Assembly: GCA_025267735.1 (NCBI GenBank)
Contig: CM046303.1
Coordinates: 32,898,380 to 32,962,379 of the forward strand
Direction of reading: 5' to 3'
DNA: 64,000 nucleotides
Origin: Mactra quadrangularis
Lineage: Eukaryota; Mollusca; Bivalvia; Venerida; Mactridae
Under the pieces are notes generated by a model that saw nothing but the letters and a program-made list of their open reading frames with translations, did not search any database and had not been told where the DNA came from. Made by a program: the position numbers and the translations under genes. The stretch's first letter is position 1, and each line of letters starts with the position of its first letter. Positions 13,728-26,275 of this stretch are shown here, in pieces.

Positions 13728-15785
13728 AACCCTAATTTGTTTAAGTTTATAAAATTATAAATTTGCGAAAATAAAAATATCTTGATTAAAATATGTAAGT
13801 ATATCAAATTAGCCTGAAATAGAAGAAATTCAATAATAAGTCGATAATGCAGTCTATTTTCATCTTTATTAATAATATAGTACGCTTCTGTTGAATATGT
13901 TTAACTTTGTCAATTGTTTGTATTTATATGTATTATTTGTTTGAACTGTATTTGTGTCCTAATGTATGTATTTGTATATGATGTAACGATATACATGTTG
14001 TATAAGTTAAACAAAAGTATGTTCTGTTTTGTTCTGTTCTCATGAAAACAAACTTAATTGTCCATTCTCGGGCTCAGGAGATAAGGGTGTTTTTCATATA
14101 GATAATGATAGAACAATTCTGCATGTATTCATTCCTTCCTATTTTTGAACGTTCGAATCGTCTTTTGTAAGATTGACGATGAATCTAGATTACGTAGAAT
14201 GTTCCTCTTGTGCACTCTGTAGAAACAGTTTCTTAATATTATGGCATGTTCTACCGTCAGCATTATTTTCATTTATATACATTCATATATTATATATTCA
14301 TACAATTATATGTCTATATTACGAGCCTTTTCCATTGTTATTATGCGAGAGTATTGTTAATCGTATAAACTTTTTGTTTTTACTTCGAATGACGTATGCA
14401 CTATAAGCGATATAGCTTTTAAACAACAATACGATTTAATGGTACCTCTGCATAATAGAAAATATATATTGTGTGAAATTGTCGGTTTAATTCAGTTAAG
14501 AAAGGCAAACTATATCAAAATGCAATATTTCCGTACAATGTGTTACCCTTAAGCGTTGTGTTAGCTATTCTTAATGTCAAATTGAATAGTGGGAATTTAT
14601 GGGGGTTTCCAGATAGAAAAGAGGTTTGTTTATACCGAATGCATCCGTTGTGAACGAAGTTATTATTTTAAGTGTTATTCTGATAGGCAGTCAATACAAG
14701 TAAAATTACTCTGTTATGTATACTCACAGTTGAATCCGAACTGGTTCCACATGGGTACTTCTGGTACAAAGTTTTTGTGCTGACAAAATCTACCAATTTA
14801 AGTTTCGAGTCAAATGTATTACTTGTGAAGATGTCTCATTGGTTTATGTTAGTTTTGTTTCCTGAAACATACTGGAGCATTTGATTTTAACTGAATTTTG
14901 TATTATATCTTTAAATGTATTTAAACACGCCAGAGTGACATTTAACAAGTAAACAAATTTCATGATATCCAATTGGACTATACAGACTGGAAACAAGGGA
15001 AATGTCATGAACTAATGAATAATATTATTTTTGCATGGAAAGGACTTATTCGACGACATCAATTCGACAATGTGTTTTGAAATCATTTCAGTTTTATGAA
15101 ACTTCAAACAAGTCTGTCGTTTATCGATACATATTGCTAATCTGCAACAATGCAACTACCAGAATGATTAAAAAAGAAACAAACATTGGAAAGGAGAATT
15201 GAAAAGATAGTTTTGATGGTTCAAAAGTATTGTCGGAATGGGGGAAGTTGCTGGCTACATGTATGTAGACAAGTAGGCAAGTGCGTTTAACAAAAACAAA
15301 ACAAGCCAAATTGGTTTAGCCGGCGTATTAACTAAATGAATATAAATTAATACACGGGCTGATTTAATTATGTTGTTACACATAAAAATTCATAGATAAT
15401 CATTGATCATAAGTAAATATATATGTATATGTTATTTAAAGTAATAAATAATTACAAAAAATGCACGGGCAAAATTTCCAATTAACCTGCATGATGGAAA
15501 ACAACCTAATTATAATAAAACAAATCTCAGAAAGACTTAATATAAAAAATCAGCATTATACGTACGCTAGCCGTTGTGAAAGGGGATCGGAAGACCGAAT
15601 GACTTTCTTTGTAAGCGTACCATTTAAATCAATGTAATGTCTGTAACAGCTAAATACGGAATAATGATGGAAAAATTATACTGCATTACTAAAATTCACT
15701 GTCCGGAGGAAATCGCGCCATAATCAAGTAATGTTTCCACCTTAACTGTTGATCAACAGTTGATGTGTTATTTTTTTAGTTGTTT

Positions 15786-15985
15786 TTTAACCTCGTATTT
15801 GACACATATTTAGGCTATATATACGACGGCCAGCTCTTCCATCTATAGGTTTTCTGGACACTTTTCTATCATCAATACTAACTTATCCTATCACATGTAC
15901 AGGGTATAACCCACCGCGACCGGGCTCGAATCGGCGATCTCCGGATTTGAAGTAGGACATGCTAACCACTACGCCACGACCGGGT
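15786..15985 (-). repeat. tRNA-derived SINE, family A (duplicated with its flanks)
   Basis: Same element as at 1692-1906, with matching flanks, so it came with the segmental duplication. The B box has decayed (CGATTCGAGCCC on the minus strand). Confidence 0.8.
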
Positions 15986-18412
15986 CTTTGATGTGTTATA
16001 TTGAAATAAACGGGACACAAAATATCATTGATCAAAAATTATATATTTGCATGATATAAACGGCCCTAAAGCACAGAGTTTAAACAGTGACACAAATTCT
16101 CTTTGAGTGTATATATCGTACAAATCAATCACACTAACAAATCAAGTCTTGATTGGATTTTTTAGACAATGCTATAATGAAATAATTCGGTCAACATGTA
16201 CAGATTAAAACGGAACGTATCAATGCGTCATCATTTGACTAGCGTTGACAGAACAATTAATGTAGACTATGATATATTATGAGGTTAAGATTTGATCACT
16301 GAGATGGTCCCACCAGAGTCGTTTGATGGAATGCTTTAACTAGATACTCCATTCCGATTGCTGATTAAACATGTCAATTCAGTACGTGCCAGACGTGCAG
16401 TACATAGTCTAATGAAATGGCCACTTTGGGAACCATATGTAACAGATTGGTCATACAAAATGCAGGTAAGGTAATTTATCTTCTTTCAAATAAATATATA
16501 TGTTGTGTCTCCATAACGTATCAAACGTAACGACGATGGATTGTCTTGTAAATTGGTCTTGAACGACTGAAATAGTTTTTGTGGAATGTTATTACTGAGT
16601 ACGCATTTGCTGATTGTATCATTGCGTCTTGTCAATCATAATGTTATAAAAAGCGCTGCATTTATGAACTACAACAGAAGCAGCATCTAGTGAAAAAAAC
16701 CCTAAAATACATGTAATGTTATATAATTATACTTTAGTTCTTGTTGAAACTAGTCTATTGAGACCGCATGTGTACCAAATGTAATTATTTTACATATTAT
16801 TACGCGGACCAAAGTCCTTAGTGTGAAATATGTATCAAATATCCCTGGGGTATTATCTCTCCAGCATAATAGTGTTAATGTTGAATGATTGACATTTATG
16901 TTTGTTTACGAAATAAGAGTCAATATCAGTGATCCATGCCATGGTGATTTATGTTTTTATTTATATCATACATGTAGATAAAAAACATTGAGAACAAAGC
17001 CATTATAAATCAAGATAATACAAACGTATATAAATCTAATAGAATTAACATATATCTTTAATAAATGGTTTACATTCTGATAGAAGTCTTTTGTTGAGAG
17101 GATAATGATTTAAAACTTTGATTTTTTTGTGTCCAAAACATTAATTCCTAATATCTTTATGTCGTTAAAATAACAAAGCATAATTTTAATATCGAGCTAA
17201 GCGAGTGTATTTTGTCAAAAGCCTGTTGTTTCTGTAAGGTCGCTCATTTCAATTGTCGAGAAGTGGTCGTTTTTTTTGTCATGTCTATAATTAATATTTA
17301 AGTTCAGAACTGTAATTACTTCTACTTAGTGAAATGACATCGAGTACATTAGTGCTCAGAAAAAATATTATCGGTATTTTTGTAGGTTTGTGGTTCAATT
17401 CCATTAAAAACCATTATTTTTTTGCTATTTTATCACTAATATATTTTTCCAGATATTTACGTTTCATTCTTTATGTTGAATGTCATACAGTTGAGTGAAT
17501 TTAATTAATGAACATAGTGACTAGGCGGCAGTTACTTCCGGTAAGTTACACTTTGGCAATTTGTATGTGTTCACATGAAGTGTTTGTCGAACATCTTACC
17601 CTTCCTTATATATTTTTATACGCATGGCACGATCTGATTGCTTGTAGTCCTAGACATTTTTGAACATTTTTGGGAAACATTACCATGGCGCCGTATTCCA
17701 TATCCATTTGATGACTAGCAAAGAAATAATGTTTTGTTTGTGTTTTTACGGCGCATCAACACAAAAAGGTTATATCGCGCAACAAAGAAATGAGAACAAA
17801 ACAGCTTCTTTTAAAAGCATATTAATCAAAATTTTGTATCTCGAGTCGTTTGGATTAAATGTATTTTTCGCCCCGATTATCTCTCTAAGGAGTTACATTT
17901 AATATAATTGATGTACACGTATTAAGATGAAGTGAGGTACTTACAATATGTATAAAATATCTAAACCATTAAATGTTACAATTATTATGTCTGGGTCATA
18001 CATCAATTTTGAATTTCTGAAAGTATTAAGTGCTTCAGGATTTCACAACATAATTATTAACGTATAGCTCACAGTAATATTCTACGTTAGAAAAATTGCA
18101 AATCTTTCTTAATTTGAACAACATATCACTTATATCTTACGAAATTACACAATACATGAGATCTTAAGCAATACTAGCATAATTAAAAGGTGGACACCCC
18201 TAAATTGTCAGAACGCTACATTGTACGACTTGTCATTTGTACGTCTGTCTATTCCATGCAACCATGAACTTTCAATATCACGTAGCAAACGTTGTATTTA
18301 GGGCGATTTTACCCCTTCAAGTAATCTATAACTATGTATAAGCACTGTTTTGTAGTGGTTATACATTTGCTTTATTATTAACAATTCTTCTTATGGTTTC
18401 CTATGTAATGTG

Positions 18413-20450
18413 TCAATCTCAGAAATGCAGAATTATTTCTGTGATATCTGGTGCATTAATCTGCACTTAATTATTCAAAATGTGATAGAGTTTCAATATT
18501 ATGTCAGCCGAATTTACATGGTTCATTTAAACCTAGAGTCTGCCTTGGGAATTGGTTATAGCATTGTGTCGCCACCTGGCCTAAGATAATATAAGTTCGA
18601 AAATCTTATGCACTTGAATAAAAGGAAAGTCAAACTACTATCATAACTGGCGACGTTTAACTATTTGATATGTGGATACAATGCTATGCACTTAAGCTTG
18701 ATGAAAAATATAAGAGTACTGAAAATCGAGCAATTTTATTATTAGTGTTTAGACCACATTCATCATGACGACCTACTAGTGTGGTATCAATGACATTTGG
18801 TTTATCTTCAGCAATTCTTCTAGTGGTTTCCTATGTAATGTATCCACTGAAATAAACTCACAAACCGTTGAAGCAGACACGTCTCTGACATTAGAGAGAT
18901 TATTACAGGATACATGACCTTTTTGTGTTCATCACTGTGTAACATATGACGTTACTGTTGAGAATATTTCACTTGAAATAAGGACAAAACAACATGCTCT
19001 CAGGCTATTTGAACATAATTTTTCTACATTGCTTTACCATCTCAGGGCATTCCCATTGATGTGCCAGTATTTGCATCGACCTATTCATGTGAAGTTGTTC
19101 AAAACATAACAAATACATGCCATTACAATGCAGTCAAGTAACTTCTTAACCACGACAATCTTATGCATGACCAGTATGTGTTTAAGTTTGACTTGTTACA
19201 GTAATGAACAAACAAAATGGTCGAACGTTTTACTTCACTTTAAAAGTCATCAATGCATAAGTCATATCCGTAACAGTTTTTGTATCATTGACTCAATCAT
19301 GAATTGAAATTATCAATCTCAGAAATGCAGAATTATTTCTGTGATATCTGGCGCATTAATCTGCACTTAATTGTTCAAAATGTGATAGAGTTTCAAGATT
19401 AAGTCAGCTGTATTACATGATTCAATTACACCTAGATTCTGCCTTGGGAATTAGTTATAGCATTGTGTCGCCACCAGTCCTAAGATAATATAAACTCGAA
19501 AATCTTATGCACTTGAATAAAAAGAAAGTCAAACTGCTATCATAACCGGCGACGTTTAATTATATGTTACGTGGATACAATGCTATGCACGTAGGCTTGA
19601 AAAAAATATAAGAGAACTGAAAATCGAGCAATTTTATCATTAGTGTTTAGACCACATTCATCATGGTGGCCTAATAGTGTGGTATCAAGGACACTTGAAC
19701 GCTTTTTACAGTAACAGTAACTACGTACAAACACTGTTTCGAAATGGGTTTGACATTTGCTTTATCTTTAGCAATTCTTGTAATGGTTTCCTATGTAATG
19801 TATCCAATGTAATTAACTCACATACCGTAGAAGCAGACACGTCTCTGGCATTAGAGAAAAAATTATAGGATATATAACATTTTTATGTTCATCGTTGTGT
19901 AACATATGACGTGACTGTTGAGAATATTTCACTTGGAATAACGACACACAGAAATTTTCTTACACCATTTGATAAATATGTAGTATATAATTTTCTACAA
20001 CCGTTTCACGGTATTCCTATTGATGTGTCAGTCTTTACATCGACCTGAAGTTGTTCATAACATAACAAAACATGCAATTACGTAACAGACAAGTACATGT
20101 CTTGCCATGATGTTCATATGCCTAAAAAGTGTTTTTATTTTGATAGGTTATAGAATGGTCAAAACGTACTTCACTATTAAAGTCAGTAATGCATATAACA
20201 TACTCGTTATAGTTTTTGTTTCATTGACTCAATCATGAATCGAGACTGTCTATCTCAGAAATACAGAATCATTTCTTTGATATCTGGTGCGTTAATCTGC
20301 ACTTAATTATTCAATATTTGATAAAACTCATGATTAAGTCAGCCGTGTAACACTGTTTATTTACACCTAGAGTCTGCCTTGGGAATTGGTTATAACATTG
20401 TCTCTCATCATGATGGCATAACGTGACTGTTGCGCATTTAACACTAGGAA
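18413..20450. repeat. Degenerate tandem repeat, unit about 0.9 kb
   Basis: The block that begins TCAATCTCAGAAATGCAGAA and continues TTATTTCTGTGATATCTGG recurs at 18413, 19313 and (decayed) near 20250. Each start is followed by the same order of landmarks: CTGCCTTGGGAATT, GTGTCGCC, TTTCCTATGTAATGTATCC and CATATGACGTGACTGTTGAG. Copy A has the same block once in full (4690-5370) plus the end of another (4200-4690), so unit number changed after or during the duplication. Confidence 0.8.
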
Positions 20451-20960
20451 TTACGACCCAGAAACATGTTCTTAGACCATTTGATGAAGAAGCTTTTAAA
20501 TTTCCCCAATGGTATTTAAATTTAAGTGCTAGTCTTTATAGCTTAATTTAGTCGTGACATACTAATTATAGGTTTAATGAGTTAAAAATTTGTCTAGGTG
20601 ACTAGATCTTAACTTTATTACGCATTTATACATCTATCATATTACTTCATTTTCTGAAACGTTGGTGAAAATCACAGAATTGAGCGTTCAGTGCCTTTTT
20701 GTAGGTTTTCGTCAATTTTCATCTACAATCGCTTTCAGTACAAGCTTTCTTTATTGGATAGCCAGTTGTTGGTGAGCCGTTCAATAAAGTTTTGTTTTCA
20801 ACTCATTTATGTTAATCATAGTTGCAAATTTGAATAAAGCAAATATTTAGGATACAAGAATGATGGAATATAACTGATGATAAATCTACAAGCATAATGT
20901 GATGTATTTACGCTATTACTACTCTAAATACTATCTGCGAGGCTGATATACTAACTATAA

Positions 20961-21180
20961 GGAGTGGTCGTGGCCAAACGTTTACGACATTAGACTGGTA
21001 ATCATTGGATAGCCATTTCCGCGTTGGTTCGAATCCCATCCAAAACTTACACCGTTATTTCCTTGAGCAAGGAACTATCTTACTAGCTCAGGAAGCTGAC
21101 TCAAAAGTGTATAATCTAAGTTGTAAAAACTTGTTTCACAATCGCGCTAATGTAAATTAGAAAAAACTAAACTATAAGCT
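20961..21180 (+). repeat. tRNA-derived SINE, family C
   Basis: The head GTGGTCGTGGCCAAACG, TTACGACATTAGACTGGTAA and TTGGTTCGAATCCC resembles A box, anticodon arm and B box. A body containing GAGCAAGGAACTA and GTGTATAATCTAAG follows. A second copy lies at 34503-34740. The two share ACGACATT-GACTGGTAATCATT and the AAGGAACTA block. Confidence 0.72.
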
Positions 21181-21792
21181 CATTTACATGAACTGACAAG
21201 GTTATAATTTGAACGTCTGGATCTTTACAACAATATACTGTATTAAAATCGCCACAGCTAGAAGTGTCTATACCTGCAATGAAATAAACTCTCATGAAAC
21301 ATTGATTAAATTCTTTCACCTCGTTATGTAGTTTTATGATTGCAGCATAAAATATGTCAATGTTTGCAGTAGCATTTACAAAAAAGTTCTATAATATTTT
21401 CTCTTATTCATAAATTTTGACAATGTTTTGTTTCTAATTATACATAACAGACCATTACCACTCTGAAGTTATATATCATTATATGAATTTAAACGACTGT
21501 TTTCAATACTCCTGATTTATTTGGACAAAATGTTTAACACGTTTTTGTTACATTACGTTGGAATAATATTTGTATTAAACAGTTTTTGTTCGCTGTTTAA
21601 CTGCAATGAGTAAAACGACTGGTTTAGAAAAGTTAATGGTATTTAAAACATTGCCTTCAAACGTTCTAGACATTAAACGGTGAGTAATAAAGCGCCATAA
21701 ATATGCAAAACATTTCACAACTCCTTTACATATCAATTGCGTTCTGTAATTATACGAATTAACTACGAAACGTTTTATTCCTTAGTAAACAG

Positions 21793-22240
21793 TAGGGCTA
21801 GGAAAGTATACAAATTTTGACGTTCGAATATTCGTTTTTGATATTTATAAAGCTAAAAACGATTCCAAGTATGTCCGTGCCTCAGCCTCATATTGCGATT
21901 TTCGTGTCTAATTTTGTTTATCTGAATACTTGGCCACTTCGGTTTATATAGAATTAACAATATCTGGAGTTTGAATGAATCTTGAATGGATCCTTCATGA
22001 TCTGTCTATAACCAAGGTTTTGTACAGTTAATTGGGAATCCTAATATTTACTTAACTGACGCATGTTAAACAAACATGCCAACTATAAATATACTTCTTA
22101 AACTAAGATTTTAATTGCAACTTGGTGTGGCAAAAATTGAAAAATCCCATTTTATGCTAAGAATTTCGAATATTCGTTTTTCAATAATCGAATATTCGTT
22201 GACGTTCCGAATAATCGAATATCTTTTCCGACCCTAGTAA
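21793..22240. mobile_element. MITE with imperfect inverted ends and ATTCGAATATTCG motifs
   Basis: The left end (TAGGGCTAGGAAAGTAT) is inverted at the right end (GATATCTTTTCCGACCCTA as seen reading in). Both ends carry CGAATATTCGTTTTT-type sequence: CGTTCGAATATTCGTTTTTG on the left, and three ATTCG/CGAAT blocks between 22165 and 22222. No transposase is encoded. The short GGGCC/GGAAA-like ends would suit a hAT-type element, but I see no clean target duplication. Confidence 0.6.
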
Positions 22241-23040
22241 AAGCCAGTCATACAATTACAAATACAACAAAAATATTTCAGTCTGTAATCTAACCCATAA
22301 AGCCCGGTACCAGTGAACATTGATTCAGTCGGACTCATTATAAAACATTTGACTTACACGATATTACATGATTAATCGAGCTATTGCTTGTGAAACTTTG
22401 ATGTATGATATACGGTATCATGACGAGCATAAATACACAAATAAATATTTATGTTTTGAATTGATATAATCATTCAAATTTGTCCGAAGTTACAAGTCTT
22501 ATTATCGAATTATTTTCATTTCTAGTTTTGTAATCAAATACATTTATTCATCAGCATGGATTTCAATCAATGTTTCTAATACTCAGGAAACATAAACCCA
22601 ACATGTTCGTTGTTTTATTAGTATTCACTATAATCATAACGTTATCAGTTAAAATTCGTCCAATGCATCAAGTATTGATGTATAGTAAATGCCATCGTGT
22701 CGACAGAAATACAAAATTTCGCTTGTTCGTTGATAAAACACAGTGATAAAGCGTTGATTTACTGGACTTGTATCCTCTCTAAATTACTCAGATTTCCAAT
22801 TTCTGACAGAAACTGTTGTTTTGTTGATTAGTGATGTTTTCATTGACATGATTGATGTTTATTATCACTCTGATGTTGTTTTATATTTGATTATTAAGGG
22901 GTTTTAAGTACTTGGTTAGATTGTGTTTATTCTAATTATTTTGTTTGACTTCTGCGGGTATCCTTATGAGTAAAACATCATCACATTAAGTTTGTTAACA
23001 CATATAGAATTGCACTAACTATCGTCCTTTTAACCAAAAA
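22241..23040. other. Intergenic, no gene seen
   Basis: AT-rich DNA between a MITE and a dead transposase. No exon, repeat family or RNA gene is recognised. Confidence 0.55.
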
Positions 23041-24140
23041 TTAAAAATAAACTTTGAACTCTTCTTCAAAGTCGTCAGATTATGAATCCATGAAGGGAGT
23101 GGCTTTTTCGTCACCAGAGTTTTAATCTGAGCTACTCGCAATTGTGCTTCTTTTTTGATATTTTACTTCGTACCGTTTCCTGCTTCTTTAGTTCTCTTTG
23201 GTCTCTTCTTAAGTTCGATGTGTTTACGCTTTTCAACATTTTGTGTTTTCTTTATTTTCTATTCGCCCTATCTCGCTTCCTTTCTTCTTTTGCCTTTTCT
23301 GTAGCTTCTTTTTGAGTTATCTCCTCTCGCAATATTCCAAGCGCCTCTTTCCCAGATAGACCCTTGGGTATTTTTCTCTCTCGCATTCTTTCAGCAACCT
23401 TTTTCTTTTTCGGCTCTGGAATTGATATATGTAAGAATGCAGGGGAAATATAGTTATATTATCGCTGTTTCTGACGATTGTTTCTGGCGATTCTACTAAC
23501 TTTCTGCAGGTTCAGCAGGGTCAGATGATGCGACATCATTCGCTTTTTGGACTTCTGGTATTTGAGCTTCAGATTGGTTCTGACTAAATTCGGGAGAATA
23601 AAGGAATTAACGATTTGAATGTACATTTATACGGTGATCTGGGAGAGTTGACTTTACGTTTCATTCTTCCTCATAAGCAGCGACAGGTTCAGGAACGACA
23701 GTTTTATTAAATTCTTCTAGCGACTGGTCATGTGTAGAAGAATAAGTCAAGATTCGGGAAGCTACTCTAGACGTTGCTATTTTAGAATTATCAATGGTAT
23801 CGGCAATCAAAGGAAATAAACCAGATCGGCGGAACCCGTTGCATGCATTTCCCTTCGTGGCAAATTGCCCCAAAACAGTTTTAAACAATCCAGGAAATTG
23901 TTACTTTGTTAGGGTTTCTCCGATGTGAGCCATCTGCCAGTCCTTGATTGTTTTGTGCCAAGCGGATTTCATTGCAGAATGAGTGTCGCGTTGGGGAGGA
24001 GATATTGCAAAACGATCTCATTTGCACTACAAAAAATTCTGCCGCTTGGAGACTCATGTAGATGAAATGACAATCTACGAACAGTATTACTGGAAACCCT
24101 ATATTTTAACCGATACAATTTGCTCTACCATACATGTTTG
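23041..24140 (-). pseudogene. Dead pogo/Tigger-like DDE transposase, C-terminal half
   Basis: I see this conceptually on the minus strand. At 24035-24135 a frame reads PVILFVDCHFIYMSLQAAEF, matching the DDE signature usually written LFVDGHxSH (third acidic region of pogo/Tigger/Jerky-like transposases). A frame change then gives LLPNATLILQ (family LPPNATHxLQPLD). About 9 codons (PLDV...) are missing before MKSAWHKTIKDWQ at 23935-23975. After an in-frame TAA comes QFPGLFKTVLGQFATKGNAC and then NGFRRSGLFPL (family GFRxCGIxP). A Lys/Arg-rich tail (EPKKKKVAERMRERK) and an acidic end follow, with several stops. The N-terminal DNA-binding region and the first catalytic Asp are absent. The protein family is well known; inactivity is read directly from the stops, frameshifts and deletion. 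Confidence 0.85.
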
Positions 24141-24179
24141 TCCATTAAAATGCTCCTCATGTAAAGAGAAATAGATAAA

Positions 24180-25679
24180 AGATAAATGTAAGTAAGTTAT
24201 TTGTGATAAACAGATGCGTAGCACGGACAGTAGTTGCTGCCTATTTACTCTGTGTATGATGGGTGACTCACTATGCTAATTGAGTATGCATTCGTCATGG
24301 TGCGCTTTTTGCGGCGTGACTGAACAGCAAAATTGACTATTTTTACATAAGGCAGAATGAACCCTGTATAGCCCCGAATATCTTTTTGAATATATTTGTT
24401 GTTTTCGTTTAGTTAACTTTGTTTAACTGCTTCAGATTGAACTTAGTTCATGAATAATTAAGTTAATATAGATAATTGGTTTTCTTAAAAAATTATCCGT
24501 TCGCAATAAAACATGCAATACACATACTACAGAAAAAAATATTTACATTTAGAAATGTTGCATATTCAACGTTCAATAGTTGTTGTAAATGGACGAAATG
24601 AAGTCATGCTTGTATTTACACTGTATATGTTTTATGCATATGATAAGGCGTTGATTTTTCTAGGGTGAAAAATAATCATGTGGAAAATATACTTTCTTTC
24701 ACAGAAAATGTTTGATTTCTACCTAAAAATATTTGATGGATGTTTTGAATACGCAGGGAAAAATAAACAAATTGTAAAGTCAAAACTATAAACATTGTCA
24801 GTAAATCCAAATGTACACTTTGAGTATTATACAAGTTCCATTTTCAAAAAAATGAAATAAAAACACAATTGCAATTAGTGATCAATGTGTTACAAGCAAA
24901 TCAAACAGTGATAGGACAAATGTTAATTACAGAAGACTGATTAAACACAAAAAATACACGTGATTAAAATAAAAAAAATATAATGAGTTTCTATCAGGTC
25001 ATCGGTCCTCATAATTTAAAATGTTTGTTTTATTCATATACTACTTAATATATATGTGTGTACGTAATTATTTTATTGGCGTGTCTGCAAACCTTATTGT
25101 CACAAAATGAAGCTTATATTACAAGCATTAACCACGCAGTAGACATTATATAATCTAATATTACAATATATAACCCTATATTTACTTGTGCCACAGTTAC
25201 CTTTACACACTCTTCATAAGTGAACGACACACCTAGAGAAGGAAATGCCGAAGTAAATGATGTATTTGTTTAATTTGTTTTTAATACAAATATTTTTGTT
25301 TCCTTGTCAGATTTGTCAAAAAGATTAGTTAAAAATAAGATGTATAAAAATACATGCATGCCTTCTTGTTGTCACCGTTAGTCAGATATGTCTAAATATG
25401 TAAATATCAACGTTTTCAATTGCATGCATACAACTGTTAATTGTTGTATAGATGTATGCCGGTACACTACGGCGATATTTCATTTTATATGACATTAAGA
25501 CAAAATACAATAATACGTTTGTCGGTAAATAGTTATTCCCAAATGTTAGGATATCAAATGTATTAACACTTATGGATGGGTGTTAATAAATGAAATACTT
25601 TACCTTTAGCACCTGTGGCTCTTTTAAAACATATTTTATGAGTTACATGTATATTATTTAGAATTATTATACCTCACTG
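24180..25679. other. Intergenic, no gene seen
   Basis: AT-rich, with no coding exon, RNA gene or recognisable element. A plus-strand frame at 23983-24174 lies opposite the transposase remnant and is a shadow of it. Confidence 0.55.
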
Positions 25680-25790
25680 GAATTTCCCTACGCTAAAGTC
25701 CTATACCAGAGCGGGTGTTATTTTGTTCGATCACATGGTAATATTACCCGCTATCTAAGGGAGACAACTTACATAATATTAGAAGATAAA

Positions 25791-25842
25791 TGACGTCATA
25801 TTTGAGTAAAAATGACGTCACCTTTGAGTAAAAATGACGTCA
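25791..25842. promoter_or_regulatory. Three CRE palindromes (TGACGTCA) spaced 22 bp
   Basis: Full TGACGTCA palindromes occur at 25791-25798, 25813-25820 and 25835-25842, separated by TATTTGAGTAAAAA and CCTTTGAGTAAAAA. TGACGTCA is the consensus site for CREB/ATF bZIP proteins. The regular 22-bp step comes from a short tandem duplication. No gene start is seen within 1 kb, so a regulatory role is only possible, not shown. Confidence 0.6.
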
Positions 25843-26132
25843 CGTTATAGCTTGCGTAAAATACATACAATAATACACAAAACTGAGCATGAAAGAAACA
25901 GAATATTCGTCAACTTTGGTGTAAGATCTTTTTTATTTCAACTCGTGAACTCAGAAAATGACATTTTTACTCGTGGCTTTGCCACTCGTGAAATTTTTTT
26001 TTCTGAGCTCACTCCATGAAATAAAAATCAATCTTGTACCAAAGATGACGAATATCCTCTATGTTTTACTGTGTTGTTATTTGTTGTTCATTAAATATTT
26101 ACATGTGACAGTTTTGTTCGGTATAATAAAAC

Positions 26133-26272
26133 AAATAACACATGGCAGTGAGGGTGACAGTACAGATTATCAACCCTTGAAAAATAATATCAACCTCGGC
26201 TAGCGCCTCGGTTGATATTATTTTCCTCGGGTTGATAATCTGTACTGTCACCCTCACTGCCATGTGTTATTT
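26133..26272. repeat. Near-perfect 140-bp inverted repeat (hairpin)
   Basis: The arms 26133-26176 and 26229-26272 are perfect reverse complements over 44 bases (AAATAACACATGGCAGTGAG at the outer end). The pairing continues with few mismatches to a loop at CTAGCG near 26200. Such high arm identity suggests a young foldback MITE or ongoing gene conversion between arms. Confidence 0.9.
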
Positions 26273-26275
26273 ATA

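Larger units (their letters stand above)
14333..20757. repeat. Segmental duplication, copy B
   Basis: Near-identical counterpart of 1-5477, joined on the left near TTATTATGCGAGAGTATTGT. It is longer than copy A because the right half carries additional tandem units (18413-20450), and it lacks the 240-bp block found at 545-785. It shares the SINE A insertion (15786-15985). No gene is supported inside it. Confidence 0.88.
25680..26275. mobile_element. Composite foldback element with nested hairpins
   Basis: Two inverted repeats lie one after the other. The first, 25889-26070, has arms AGAATATTCGTCAACTTTGG and its inverted partner CAAAGATGACGAATATCCTC, with an inner mini-hairpin CTCGTGGCTTTGCCACTCGTG-like core. 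The second is a near-perfect hairpin at 26133-26272. A 22-bp spaced CRE triplet sits just upstream. No transposase is present. The left boundary is a guess. Confidence 0.6.

Noticed and set aside
1..20757. LTR retrotransposon with 5.5-kb terminal repeats
   Set aside because: No primer-binding site, polypurine tract or gag/pol coding in the 8.9 kb between the copies, and the repeats are far too long and internally rearranged.
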